A stretch of 64,000 nucleotides of DNA, taken from positions 62,001 through 126,000 of the forward strand of contig JAHQWL010000040.1 of the NCBI GenBank assembly GCA_029856155.1, written 5' to 3'. Both the position numbers and the translations under genes were made by a program. Shown in pieces: positions 1 through 8,765 of the stretch (the stretch's first letter is position 1; each line of letters opens with the position of its first letter). This DNA comes from Promethearchaeia archaeon. GTDB taxonomy: Archaea; Asgardarchaeota; Lokiarchaeia; Sigyniarchaeales; SOKP01. Below the pieces are notes generated by a model. It saw only the letters and a list, made by a program, of their open reading frames with translations. It did not search any database and was not told the DNA's origin.

Positions 1-534
1 TCTAGAGTTCACAACTTGTTCTGCATATTCCAATGAAAGCTCTTTAGCGCAAGGACATACTGTCATACCGACTGCACTAGCACTTATAAAATAATTATAA
101 TCAATATTGCCTGAAATATCTCGACTTGCTTTTACAAAAGAACTAATTTTATAGGATTTTTGAATGATTCTTTCATCATTTTCTCTTACTTGTACGATGA
201 TTTTTCCCTCTAATTTAACTTCAGCTTTTGAAGTATATGGGTGACGTTCCATCAATCTTTTTACAATTCTATCTCCTACAAGCTCAATTGTAGGAGTCGG
301 TTTGAAAATTACTTCATTAATGACTTCTTCAATAGTCTCTGAAGTTCGGGACATATGTATACCACGTTGCTCAGCAGGAAGATTGATTAATGCCGAAATT
401 TTAGGGTAAAACGAGTATCTTTTATTTTCTTGAACAATCTCAACTTTTTTTTCTAATTCTACAATACCAACCTTATCTATGGGAATGTCTATTGCTGAAC
501 CAGAGTCTTGCAAATCCAATTTAAATTTGGGAAT
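1..534 (-). CDS. mptA: GTP cyclohydrolase MptA (partial, runs off left edge)
   Basis: This gene encodes the N-terminal ~178 residues of a MptA/FolE2-type GTP cyclohydrolase, which opens GTP to a cyclic dihydroneopterin phosphate as the first step of tetrahydromethanopterin synthesis. The visible motifs are GIHMSR, followed later by the metal-site CPCAKE. The opening LDLQDSGSAIDIPIDKVG resembles the family N-terminus. No ATG, GTG or TTG lies between the in-frame TAA at about 537 and the TTG at 519. An in-frame ATT at 534-532 sits 6 nt after a GGTGA, so I take ATT as the start and TTG 519 as the alternative. It is divergent from the F420 operon. The remaining C-terminal part lies outside the window. 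Family assignment is confident; the start is inference. Confidence 0.85.
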   Translation of the reverse strand, partial: MPKFKLDLQDSGSAIDIPIDKVGIVELEKKVEIVQENKRYSFYPKISALINLPAEQRGIHMSRTSETIEEVINEVIFKPTPTIELVGDRIVKRLMERHPYTSKAEVKLEGKIIVQVRENDERIIQKSYKISSFVKASRDISGNIDYNYFISASAVGMTVCPCAKELSLEYAEQVVNSR

Positions 535-540
535 TTAAAG

Positions 541-545
541 TCACC
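541..545 (-). promoter_or_regulatory. Shine-Dalgarno site GGTGA before ATT start of mptA
   Basis: GGTGA on the minus strand lies 6 nt before the in-frame ATT of mptA. It matches the archaeal anti-SD core and decides the start. Confidence 0.6.
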
Positions 546-576
546 AGAATCAAAAATTAATTTTTTAATGTTCTAT

Positions 577-585
577 TTTTTAAAA
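577..585 (+). promoter_or_regulatory. TATA-like box upstream of the amidohydrolase-arfC-cofGH operon
   Basis: A T-rich then A-rich element (TTTTTAAAA) lies about 25 nt before the ATG at 604 and 50 nt before the ATG at 628. It fits an archaeal TATA box for the rightward operon and would place transcription start near 605-610, which favours the ATG at 628. Based on position only. Confidence 0.35.
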
Positions 586-627
586 GGATTAGAAATATTT
601 AAAATGATTTACAATGTTTATGAATTA

Positions 628-1797
628 ATGGCTAATAAATACTTATTCAGCAATTATGCTTTAATTGGAGAGAATTTAGATTTAAAGCAGAATGTAAATT
701 TAGAAATAGACCAAAATGGAAGAATTACCCATATTTCTTGCGATAATATAAGTGAAAATATCGAAATTCTAGCGAATCATCAGACATTTTTAATGATGCC
801 AGGTTTTATAAACTCACATGTCCATATTGGAGATAATTTCGCAAAAGAATTGGGTTTTAATAAAGATCTAGGGGAAATTGTTGCCCCACCATTTGGTCTT
901 AAACATAAATTATTAAGACAAACTCCAAAAGATATTAAAATTAATGGAATTCAAAATGCTGTTCTAGAAATGCTTTCAAATGGTATTACATTTTTTATTG
1001 ATTTTCGAGAGGAAGGAGTAGATGGTTTAAAGCTTTTAAAAACAGCGCTTACTGACAGTTCAATTAATTTTTTAGCTTTAGGACGATTTATGGATGAAAG
1101 TGAAATAGAATCTATATTTGATATAGCAGATGGTGTTGGATTATCTAGTTATAAACAAATTACTTCATCAAATAAAAGATTTATTGTATCTGCTAAACAT
1201 AAATTTAAAAAAATTATTGCTTGCCATTGTGCAGAAAAGATTCGTAGTGAAAATTTAATAGATAAAATATTTAACGATAATATTGTTGATGTCATTATTC
1301 ATGGAACCAAATTTACCAAAAAAGATTTAGAAAAAATAAATAGATATAATAAATCTCTTGTTTTATGTCCTCGTTGTAATGGATATTTTGGAACTGGATT
1401 TCCTCCCATCAGTGAAGTTATTAACTTGAAAATTCCAATATCATTAGGCACAGATAATTTAATGGTAAATAATACTGATTTATTTGAAGAGATAAGATAT
1501 CTTTATCGAATTTCGAGGGTTTTATGCAATTATAATAAAGAGCTTCAAGTTTCCTCCAAAGATTTATTGAAAATGATAACAATTAATGCTGCAAAAAATT
1601 TTAATCTCGAAAAAGAGTTTGGCTCAATTTCAATAGGAAAATTTGCTGATGTTTTTTTAATTGATCTTGGCTCTCCAAATCTTTTTTCTTCTAAATTAGA
1701 TTCTAATAATATATATAATTTAATTACTCAAAGAACAAAATCAGAAAATATAAAAAAGACATTTATTAAAGGAGGGTTAGTATTTGAAAAAAGTTAA
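628..1797 (+). CDS. Amidohydrolase-superfamily deaminase, candidate riboflavin/F420 pathway deaminase
   Basis: This is a metal-dependent amidohydrolase of the cytosine/adenosine-deaminase type (COG0402-like), about 389 residues. The visible metal and active-site motifs are HVH (about residues 64-66), HCAE, IHGTKF and GTDN. The start is taken as ATG 628 (MANKYLFSNYALIG); ATG 604 is also possible, and an ORF extended back to 508 would overlap mptA. Its end overlaps the arfC start by 14 nt, so the two are translationally coupled. arfC makes the diamino-pyrimidinone that still needs deamination before it can become the ribityl-aminouracil used by CofG/CofH. I therefore infer that this protein could do that deamination. 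An alternative is 5'-deoxyadenosine/SAH deaminase (DadD-like), which would clear the radical SAM by-product of CofG/CofH. Confidence 0.75.
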   Translation: MANKYLFSNYALIGENLDLKQNVNLEIDQNGRITHISCDNISENIEILANHQTFLMMPGFINSHVHIGDNFAKELGFNKDLGEIVAPPFGLKHKLLRQTPKDIKINGIQNAVLEMLSNGITFFIDFREEGVDGLKLLKTALTDSSINFLALGRFMDESEIESIFDIADGVGLSSYKQITSSNKRFIVSAKHKFKKIIACHCAEKIRSENLIDKIFNDNIVDVIIHGTKFTKKDLEKINRYNKSLVLCPRCNGYFGTGFPPISEVINLKIPISLGTDNLMVNNTDLFEEIRYLYRISRVLCNYNKELQVSSKDLLKMITINAAKNFNLEKEFGSISIGKFADVFLIDLGSPNLFSSKLDSNNIYNLITQRTKSENIKKTFIKGGLVFEKS

Positions 1798-2452
1798 CAA
1801 CCCCTATATTATTTTAAACGCTGCAATGACTATAGATGGTAAAATTGCTACTAAAGAAGGTGATTCAGAATTATCGGATAAAGTTGACTGGAAAGAGGTT
1901 CATAAACTTCGAACTCAAGTTGATGCAATAATGGTAGGAAAGGAGACAATTTTAAAAGATAATCCAAAATTGCATATTAAATATTATAACCACAAAGGAT
2001 ATTATAGAATTGTTTTAGATAGCAATTTGACGATACCACTAGAATCGAATGTAATTTCCTTTCAACCAGACATTTATCCTACAATAATTTGCATTACTGA
2101 CAATGTTCCGTTTACCAAACAAAGAGATTATGAAGAAAAAGGAGTAAAAATAATTAGAGCTGGGGATGGTAAACGTGTGGATTTAATAAAGCTTTTACCG
2201 ATCCTAAAAAGTTTGGGAATAAATACTATCTTACTTGAGGGTGGGGGTAATTTGAATTGGAGTTTTATACAAAATAATTTAATTGATGATATAAGGTTAA
2301 CTATAGCGCCCTGGATTGTGGGTGGAAAGGAAGCAACAAGCTTGGTAGAAGGAATAGGATTTGAAGAGATAAAAAGTGCACCTAGATTCGATTTATTTGA
2401 TGTTAAAATCAGAACTTATTATATTACTTTAAGTTATAAAAAGAGAAAGTGA
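1784..2452 (+). CDS. arfC: 2,5-diamino-6-ribosylaminopyrimidinone 5'-phosphate reductase (ArfC/RIB7 type)
   Basis: This 222-residue RibD-C-domain reductase carries out the NAD(P)H-dependent ribosyl to ribityl reduction of archaeal and fungal riboflavin synthesis. Typical motifs are AAMTIDGKIAT at the N-terminus, VDAIMVGKETILKDNP, and the glycine-rich LLEGGGNLNWSFI. There is no fused deaminase domain, as expected for archaea, where reduction precedes deamination. The start is TTG, supported by a strong GGAGG about 8 nt upstream. It overlaps the amidohydrolase before it and touches cofG after it, so it sits in the middle of a tight operon feeding both flavin and F420 synthesis. Confidence 0.9.
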   Translation: MKKVNNPYIILNAAMTIDGKIATKEGDSELSDKVDWKEVHKLRTQVDAIMVGKETILKDNPKLHIKYYNHKGYYRIVLDSNLTIPLESNVISFQPDIYPTIICITDNVPFTKQRDYEEKGVKIIRAGDGKRVDLIKLLPILKSLGINTILLEGGGNLNWSFIQNNLIDDIRLTIAPWIVGGKEATSLVEGIGFEEIKSAPRFDLFDVKIRTYYITLSYKKRK

Positions 2453-3573
2453 TGATTGAAAAGAAAATCAAGCAGTTAATGGGTTTAACTATTAAGAAAT
2501 TAAGTATTAAGGTTAAAGATATAAAAGATCAATTACCTGAAGAAGATCGTTATGTAATTACATATTCTAAAAATTTTACACTTTCTCTTTCAAATTATTG
2601 TATAAATCAGTGTGGATATTGCGTTTATAATTATAAAATTCCGAAATTATGTAGCGATGACAATGTTACTTTACTTAGTAATGAATGCATTGTAAATTTA
2701 ATTCAGAAAGCTCTTCAATACAATTGTAAAGAAGCTCTTATAATGTCTGGAGAATGTCCCGAAAGTTTTCTTGAAGTTAAAAAAGAACTTGAAAAAAGAA
2801 ATTGTTCAAATTATATTGATCTTGTAAAAGATATTAGTAGTAATCTTCTAGATTTTAATATTTTACCCCATACAAATTTAGGATATCTAACTTATAATGA
2901 ATTAAAGAATTTAAAAAAATATAATGCAAGTATGGGATTAATGCTTGAAAGTACAAGTATGAAACTCTTTGAAAAAGGCGAAGTACATGAGTATTCTCCT
3001 GGAAAACTGCCAAAAAAAAGAATAGAGCATATAAATAATGCAGGAAAATTAAAAATTCCATTTACTACAGGTTTATTATTAGGTATTGGAGAAAGTATTG
3101 AAGATATCATTGGAGATTTATACTTAATTAAGGAGATCAATGATGAATATGGGCATATACAAGAAGTAATAATTCAGAATTTCATAAATAAACAAAATAT
3201 CCCTTACCAGCCCAAAAAGTTAATTACTCTTGAAGAAATGCTTAAAATAGTAGGATTTGCTCGAATTATCTTTAAAAACGAAATGGCTATTCAAGTCCCT
3301 CCAAATCTTATAAAGGGTTTTGAAAGAGAGTTTATCGATATGGGAATTGATGATTTTGGCGGAATTTCCCCTATCACATTAGATTATATAAATCCTGACA
3401 ATCAATGGCCTCAAATAGATGAATTAGGTAAAATTTGTAAAGAGAAAGGTTATAATCTCAAAGAGAGACTTCCTATTTATAACAAGTTTATCAATAAAGA
3501 AGGTTTTTGTTCAGAAAATATTAAAAAAGTAATAGATAATATAAACTTAAATGATAAATACTCCGTTTTCTGA
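2452..3573 (+). CDS. cofG: FO synthase subunit CofG (7,8-didemethyl-8-hydroxy-5-deazariboflavin synthase)
   Basis: This radical SAM protein of about 373 residues performs, with CofH, the coupling of tyrosine and 5-amino-6-ribitylaminouracil to FO, the chromophore of coenzyme F420. The CxxxCxxC iron-sulfur motif (CINQCGYC) lies near residues 50-57, and the CofG-typical PHTNLGYL and MGLMLES follow. I chose ATG 2452, which overlaps the arfC stop as TGATG-like coupling; GTG 2449 is one codon earlier. It overlaps cofH by 23 nt. The sequence is complete and shows no missing catalytic residues. Confidence 0.93.
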   Translation: MIEKKIKQLMGLTIKKLSIKVKDIKDQLPEEDRYVITYSKNFTLSLSNYCINQCGYCVYNYKIPKLCSDDNVTLLSNECIVNLIQKALQYNCKEALIMSGECPESFLEVKKELEKRNCSNYIDLVKDISSNLLDFNILPHTNLGYLTYNELKNLKKYNASMGLMLESTSMKLFEKGEVHEYSPGKLPKKRIEHINNAGKLKIPFTTGLLLGIGESIEDIIGDLYLIKEINDEYGHIQEVIIQNFINKQNIPYQPKKLITLEEMLKIVGFARIIFKNEMAIQVPPNLIKGFEREFIDMGIDDFGGISPITLDYINPDNQWPQIDELGKICKEKGYNLKERLPIYNKFINKEGFCSENIKKVIDNINLNDKYSVF

Positions 3574-4681
3574 AAATATCAGTCCAAAAATAAGGAAGAT
3601 TCTAGAGAAGTCTTTAGATTCGGATGAAATAAGTTCAGCAGAAGCCTTAGAACTCTTGAAGGTAAAGGGAAAAGAGTTTTTTGCTTTACAGTATGTTGCT
3701 GATCAGATCTGCTTTGAAAAAAAGCAAAATCTTGTGACTTTTGTTATAAATAGAAATATAAATTTCACTAATATTTGTTATCAATGTTGTAAATTCTGTT
3801 CTTTTAGTTTACCAGCAATACATCCTAAAGCATTCTTACTTACTATTGATCAGATTAGAGAAAAAATAATTGAGGCTAAAAATGCAGGATGTACGGAAGT
3901 TTGTATTCAAGGTGGCATAAATCCTGACGTAAAGTTTGAATTTTATTTAGATATTCTTAAAACTGTTAAAAATATCGATCCAAAAATGCATATACATGCA
4001 TTTTCTCCACAAGAAATATTCTATATGACTAAATTGTTTGAAAATTCGATAATAGACACCCTTAGAGAATTAAAAAAAGCAGGGCTGGATTCTATTCCAG
4101 GAACAGCTGCAGAGATATTAGTTGATGAAATAAGAAAAGTAATTTGCCCAAATAAGGTTAATACTTCTCTATGGAAAGAAATTATAACTACGGCTCACAA
4201 ATTAAAGATTCCAACAACGTCTACCATAATGTATGGCCATATTGAAAGGTTAAGTGATAGAGTTAAGCATTTGGAAATATTAAGAGATATACAAAAGGAA
4301 ACTCATGGTTTCACTGAATTTGTACCATTACCATTCGTTAAAGAAAATCCGATTTTATCTCAGCTTGAAAATTTTCCTTTAAAACCAAACTATGGAATGG
4401 ATGATTTAAAACTATTTTGTGTAGCAAGATTATTCTTAAATAATTACATTGATAATATACAATGTAGTTGGGTAAAATTAGGACCAAATTTTGCGCAAGT
4501 TTCTTTAAATTACGGGGTTAATGACTTCTCTGGAACATTAATGGAAGAAAATATTTCAAAAAGTGCCGGTGCTGAATTTGGTGAGTATTTATCTCCAGAA
4601 GAAATAGTGAAAATAATAAATACCGCAGGAAAAAGACCCGCACAAAGAGATACCATATATAATATTATAAAATACTATTAA
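3551..4681 (+). CDS. cofH: FO synthase subunit CofH
   Basis: This is the second radical SAM half of FO synthase, 376 residues, acting on tyrosine to give the intermediate joined to the pyrimidine. The family opening NRNINFTNIC leads into CYQCCKFCSF, with the cluster cysteines at about residues 76, 80 and 83. EVCIQGGINPD and SIPGTAAEIL are also typical of CofH. Its start lies inside the end of cofG, and it is the last gene of the four-gene operon. Archaea usually have separate CofG and CofH as here, unlike the fused actinobacterial FbiC. Confidence 0.93.
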   Translation: MINTPFSENISPKIRKILEKSLDSDEISSAEALELLKVKGKEFFALQYVADQICFEKKQNLVTFVINRNINFTNICYQCCKFCSFSLPAIHPKAFLLTIDQIREKIIEAKNAGCTEVCIQGGINPDVKFEFYLDILKTVKNIDPKMHIHAFSPQEIFYMTKLFENSIIDTLRELKKAGLDSIPGTAAEILVDEIRKVICPNKVNTSLWKEIITTAHKLKIPTTSTIMYGHIERLSDRVKHLEILRDIQKETHGFTEFVPLPFVKENPILSQLENFPLKPNYGMDDLKLFCVARLFLNNYIDNIQCSWVKLGPNFAQVSLNYGVNDFSGTLMEENISKSAGAEFGEYLSPEEIVKIINTAGKRPAQRDTIYNIIKYY

Positions 4682-4720
4682 GATCTTGATCTTTTTATTA
4701 ATTTATATTTGAAATTTTAA

Positions 4721-6589
4721 TTATAAATGGGGTTTTTGGGACTGAAGTAAGTCTAAAACATAACGCTGGGCAATTAGATCTGAGTTAACTTTTCCTAATA
4801 CAATACCTTCTTCCACAACAGGCATTGCTGAGATTTTATACTGTTCCAATTCACGTACTATATCTACAATTGTAAAATTTGGATGAGAAGTAATAACATC
4901 TCTAGACATTATTTTATCAAGAGTATCATTTATATTTCCGTCCGCTGTAGCTTTAGTAATATCCCAATCGGTTACAACACCTACAAGTTTACCACTCGAA
5001 AGAACAGCTATAATATCACTTGCTTCTTTAATAATCAAGGATGCGGCTTCTTGAATTGTGCTTTTAACGTCGATAGTTGGTATTGCTATCATAATATCTT
5101 TAGCTGTACGTTCTCTTTCTTTTGCTGTAAGACGTTGAAGGCTTATTTGTTCAGCAGCAGTGCAGGGTAACATATCAGAATTTTTAATTAAAATATCAAC
5201 TAATTCAATCATGTTATTATGAATTACTTTTTCTCTATATTCCTCACCTGCTAGTAAGCGTTGTTTTGATAATTCAGCAAATTCATTTGTATGATCTTTT
5301 AACCATTCTTGTACTGCTTCACGATTACCTAACATTTCTTCTGGAATTTGTAAGTGATCTGGGGTTTTTATAATATGTTCTTGGGCTGCAAATATTACTC
5401 CCCCCGAATTAACTAAATAATCATTTGCGATCATAACTCCTTTTTCTCGATATACAATCTGTTCCATTCGAATTCGGGCAGTTTTTCTGTTTGGATCAGG
5501 AGAATAAGTATTAGCTCCTTCAATAATTAATGACCATTTTCCCATTCGATCAACGGTCATCGAGGGATTTTCTGAACTTCTAACACATAAGTAATTAAAA
5601 ATTGGAGCGGCAGGAATGAAACAAAATGCATTTTCCAAGAGTAAATTATCTGCATTTGTAGAAAATTTAGTTGGGTGTTTATATCCCTCTGAGATTATTT
5701 GATTTTTAAAATATATATTAGTAACTAATTTTTTTTCTTTCCATAATTTAAATAATTCTCCAATAGGCAATCCAGATTTGTTATATAAATATCCCTCCAA
5801 ATCACTAATTCCTATAACTTTTGCTTCAGGTAATCTTTCTTTCAATATCCGGGCTGCATGTGCACCAACAGCCCCAAAGCCTTGAATCAAAATACTAAGG
5901 TCTTGTATATTAGGAATTTCCAAATTAGCAAATTGATTAAGTATTCTTAATCTTGGCATAATTTTTAACAAAGTTTGTAAAGCAATTATAACTCCTCCGG
6001 CAGCAGCCCCAATTTCATCAATACGATTCCCTCCCATATCAGCGGGTTTAGAGAGAGCATTATCTAACCCATTCTCAATAGCAATAGTCTTCATATCAGC
6101 ATCATTTGTGCCAACATCAGGTCCTGGAAGGTAAATCTCCTTATACCGTCGAATTAATTGGGCGAAACCACGAACAACTTCAGTGTGTTTTTCGGGAGAG
6201 AGGTCCCTTTCAGTCACAATTCCAGCTTTTCCGCCCCCATAGGGGAGATTAGCAGCAGCATTTTTTAATGTCATACCTCGTGCTAAATTATGGATATCAG
6301 ATGGAGTTATATTTGGTAACATCCTAATCCCCCCCATTGAAGGGCGACCTCCCGCGAGAGAATCCACGACTACATATCCTCCGATTTCAAGTGGTGAATC
6401 TTCATCCCATATACAGGCAACTAGGTGTGGACCTACTTTATCACTAATAATTCCTAAATGTGATAAAAGATGGACATCTAAATTACTAAATTCTATATAA
6501 CATTTTCCTTGATCTTTCTTAAGCCGAGCCTTAAAAGTATCTTTCGGAAGATATTCATTAAGAAATGACTCCATATTTTTTGGGATCAT
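4721..6589 (-). CDS. Glutamate/amino-acid dehydrogenase with C-terminal tandem CBS domains
   Basis: Residues 1 to about 480 form an NAD(P)-dependent Glu/Leu/Phe/Val dehydrogenase: substrate Lys near 109 (MTLKNAAANLP), catalytic Lys near 121 in PYGGGKAG, Asp near 159 in GPDVGT, and a Rossmann motif IQGFGAVGAHAA near 236-247. Residues from about 500 to 622 add two CBS repeats (opening KDIMIAIPTIDVKS; second repeat opening DKIMSRDVITSHP). The family is usually about 420 residues, so this 622-residue fusion is unusual. CBS pairs bind adenine nucleotides, so allosteric control of deamination by energy state is a reasonable inference. It is a single gene; the start ATG at 6589 lacks a visible Shine-Dalgarno and may be leaderless. 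Confidence 0.88.
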   Translation of the reverse strand: MIPKNMESFLNEYLPKDTFKARLKKDQGKCYIEFSNLDVHLLSHLGIISDKVGPHLVACIWDEDSPLEIGGYVVVDSLAGGRPSMGGIRMLPNITPSDIHNLARGMTLKNAAANLPYGGGKAGIVTERDLSPEKHTEVVRGFAQLIRRYKEIYLPGPDVGTNDADMKTIAIENGLDNALSKPADMGGNRIDEIGAAAGGVIIALQTLLKIMPRLRILNQFANLEIPNIQDLSILIQGFGAVGAHAARILKERLPEAKVIGISDLEGYLYNKSGLPIGELFKLWKEKKLVTNIYFKNQIISEGYKHPTKFSTNADNLLLENAFCFIPAAPIFNYLCVRSSENPSMTVDRMGKWSLIIEGANTYSPDPNRKTARIRMEQIVYREKGVMIANDYLVNSGGVIFAAQEHIIKTPDHLQIPEEMLGNREAVQEWLKDHTNEFAELSKQRLLAGEEYREKVIHNNMIELVDILIKNSDMLPCTAAEQISLQRLTAKERERTAKDIMIAIPTIDVKSTIQEAASLIIKEASDIIAVLSSGKLVGVVTDWDITKATADGNINDTLDKIMSRDVITSHPNFTIVDIVRELEQYKISAMPVVEEGIVLGKVNSDLIAQRYVLDLLQSQKPHL

Positions 6590-6880
6590 AATATTAAACC
6601 ATTTGAGGATGTTTAGTTCATAAGCGTATGCTATATAAGTTTATTAATTATTTAAATTTCTACTCATAAATTAATTATAAAACATATAATATTAATAAAT
6701 GGGAATCCTTAGAATTTTAAAAAGACTAATTTTGTTAATTTTAGTTCACAAATGAAATTTATTAAATTCTAATAAATAAAAACTAACAAATTTAATTCTA
6801 AATATCAAAATTTTAAAAACTAATAAAATTATTTTTTGATTAAAAATTAGAATTAATATTAAAATTATAAAGAAAGAATT
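6590..6880. other. AT-rich intergenic region, divergent promoters
   Basis: This stretch of nearly 300 bases is very AT-rich and separates two divergent genes. I see no conserved ORF or RNA. It presumably carries both promoters, but no single TATA box is convincing in such low-complexity sequence. Confidence 0.5.
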
Positions 6881-6885
6881 GGTGA
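6881..6885 (+). promoter_or_regulatory. Shine-Dalgarno site GGTGA of the ABM protein
   Basis: GGTGA lies 5 nt before the in-frame ATC at 6891. The apparent TTG/GTG starts at 6879/6882 overlap this site and so are poor starts. Confidence 0.55.
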
Positions 6886-6890
6886 TTGTT

Positions 6891-7178
6891 ATCCCGATAA
6901 CCCTAATAGCAACTGTTCGAGTGAAAAATGGAAATATGGAAAAGGCTATTGAAGCTTTAAAAGAAGTTGTACCTAAAATAAAAGAATCAGAATCAGGATG
7001 TTTACAATACATTCCTCACACAATAAAGGGAGAGGAAAACTCAATTATTTTTTATGAAGTATATGCTGATTCTGATGCATTGAAACTACATAATAAGAAT
7101 TTAGGTAAGAACATGGCAAAACTAGGTCCACTTCTAGAACCTGGAATGGACGCAAAGATATGTCATGAAATAGTTTAA
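6891..7178 (+). CDS. ABM-fold (antibiotic biosynthesis monooxygenase / YgiN-like) protein
   Basis: This small protein of about 95 residues has the dimeric alpha-beta ABM pattern: PITLIATVRVKNGN at the N-terminus, a central SGCLQYIPH and a late IIFYEVYADSDALKLH. Relatives are YgiN-type quinol monooxygenases and other small-molecule oxygenases or heme-binding proteins, so the substrate cannot be named. A start at GTG 6882 or TTG 6879 would sit on the Shine-Dalgarno itself. ATC at 6891, or ATA at 6897, gives the usual family N-terminus. It is a single gene, convergent with the DHPS-like gene and separated by a T run. Confidence 0.7.
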   Translation: MPITLIATVRVKNGNMEKAIEALKEVVPKIKESESGCLQYIPHTIKGEENSIIFYEVYADSDALKLHNKNLGKNMAKLGPLLEPGMDAKICHEIV

Positions 7179-7185
7179 TAAACAA

Positions 7186-7195
7186 TTTTTTTTTT
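7186..7195 (+). terminator. T-run terminator between convergent genes
   Basis: Ten consecutive T follow the ABM gene by a few bases, typical of archaeal U-tract termination. Confidence 0.55.
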
Positions 7196-8765
7196 ATTCA
7201 TCTTGGATATAAGGTTTTCCAAAAAATAAAAAAATTTCTGCTTTTTTCAGTTCTCTACCTAAATAATTTAAATGAGATATATCTTTAGTTAAGTCATTTT
7301 GAATTATCTTTTTATTTAAAGCTTCAGCATTTTCCCCTATAAAAGTTTGAAGTAAATTGTCATCATAAGAATAGAAATGAACAAAAATTTTTTTAGAATA
7401 GTTATCTGTATAAATTCTAAAATATCCATTAGGATCGGGGATATAATCTTGTACGGTTTTATCTACTAATATCACATTAGCTTGATTTATAGTAGGTAAT
7501 TCTTGACTTGTTTTTCCTTTAGCCTTTAATATTGAGATTCCTTGGTTTATTGGGGGAGTTTTATTATGTTGGGCAATATAATTTAATTTTACACTATCTT
7601 TTAATTCTCTTACCCCTCCCATTAATTTTGCACTATGTTCAACAGTAAAAAGAATTCCCATATCTAATTCAATTGCAATACTAGCTAAAAGTCCATTAAT
7701 TCCGACAGAATCAATATCCATGAGTTCTACTACGTTTGAAATTCCAAAAAACATTGGTAATTCAAAAGGTTTATACTTATTTTCAATAACTTTCTTTTTA
7801 TATAGAAAATAAGCTTCCAAAGAGTTGCAAATTCCTGGACTAATTGGTGTTTCTAATAAAGGATCAGCTATTAATTTCTTGAATCCATTGCTAAATAATA
7901 TCTTTGTTAATTTAAATAAATTTTTAACTCGAGTCTCGGGATCTTTAGGAAAATAGGCTTCCTTAACATTTGTGGGGAGTATAACAATAGGAATGTTTTT
8001 AGGCAGATTTAACATTTCTTCATAATTGCCAAGATCTAAACTTAAAATGAGGTCAATGTTTTCATCTGCAGCAGCATTTATCTCTTCTGGGACCATTGAA
8101 TCGATACTTATCAAAACATTATATTTGGACCTTATTAATTTAATTATCTCTTTGATTCTTTCGGGTTTTGGTTTATTAGATATACATCCAATATCTATAA
8201 TATCCGCTCCAGAATTTATATAATGTTTTGTTTTTTTAAGAATATGCTCATTGTTTTTTTCAGTACAATTGACTATCTCAGCAATTATAGGGGGTGGCAT
8301 ATCCCTTCCAATTATGATATTGGGGGTTTTTTCATTAATGTAAAATGTATGAGAACCAAGTTGATTTTTAGCTAGTTCTAATTGTTCCTTTACAATATCA
8401 GTATATTCGTTTTCTCCTGAAATCTCTAATAATCTATTTGCCGGTATTGTATTAGATAAGTTGAAATTTTCTAAATTTTTTAAAGTAATAGACAAATCAG
8501 AGGCAAATTCTGGTCCCTTTCTAATATTTATAGAAAATTTTTCTTCTAAATTTGTAGAATCCCACTGGATAAAACCAGGTAATAATATCAAATCATAATT
8601 AGAAATTTCTATCTGTTCTAAAATAGTAGTTGTTATAGATTCTGTGAGAAATGCAGAAATAGATATTGGTGCTTTTATAATGTTTATCTTATGCTCTTTT
8701 ACGTGTTCAACTATCTTTTCTATTATGTCATAACTCTGTAGGCCAGTAATTATAAGAATTCTAAT
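7194..8765 (-). CDS. Dihydropteroate-synthase-like protein, probable methanopterin biosynthesis
   Basis: This is an archaeal DHPS-related protein (MJ0107/TIGR00284-like) of about 523 residues. The C-terminal TIM-barrel part shows IIGRDMPPPIIAEIVN, GADIIDIGCIS and VLISIDSM; the folate-type pterin barrel is inferred from these. The first canonical start is TTG at 8591, but a clearly coding N-terminal stretch (RILIITGLQSYDIIEK) continues upstream and matches the family opening. In that stretch no ATG, GTG or TTG exists. The likely start is ATT at 8765-8763, 5 nt after AGTGA and overlapping the stop of the DUF1464 gene. The enzyme probably joins the pterin to an aminobenzene ribofuranosyl partner, together with MptA, MptD and MptG; that role is inferred. 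Confidence 0.75.
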   Translation of the reverse strand: MRILIITGLQSYDIIEKIVEHVKEHKINIIKAPISISAFLTESITTTILEQIEISNYDLILLPGFIQWDSTNLEEKFSINIRKGPEFASDLSITLKNLENFNLSNTIPANRLLEISGENEYTDIVKEQLELAKNQLGSHTFYINEKTPNIIIGRDMPPPIIAEIVNCTEKNNEHILKKTKHYINSGADIIDIGCISNKPKPERIKEIIKLIRSKYNVLISIDSMVPEEINAAADENIDLILSLDLGNYEEMLNLPKNIPIVILPTNVKEAYFPKDPETRVKNLFKLTKILFSNGFKKLIADPLLETPISPGICNSLEAYFLYKKKVIENKYKPFELPMFFGISNVVELMDIDSVGINGLLASIAIELDMGILFTVEHSAKLMGGVRELKDSVKLNYIAQHNKTPPINQGISILKAKGKTSQELPTINQANVILVDKTVQDYIPDPNGYFRIYTDNYSKKIFVHFYSYDDNLLQTFIGENAEALNKKIIQNDLTKDISHLNYLGRELKKAEIFLFFGKPYIQDE

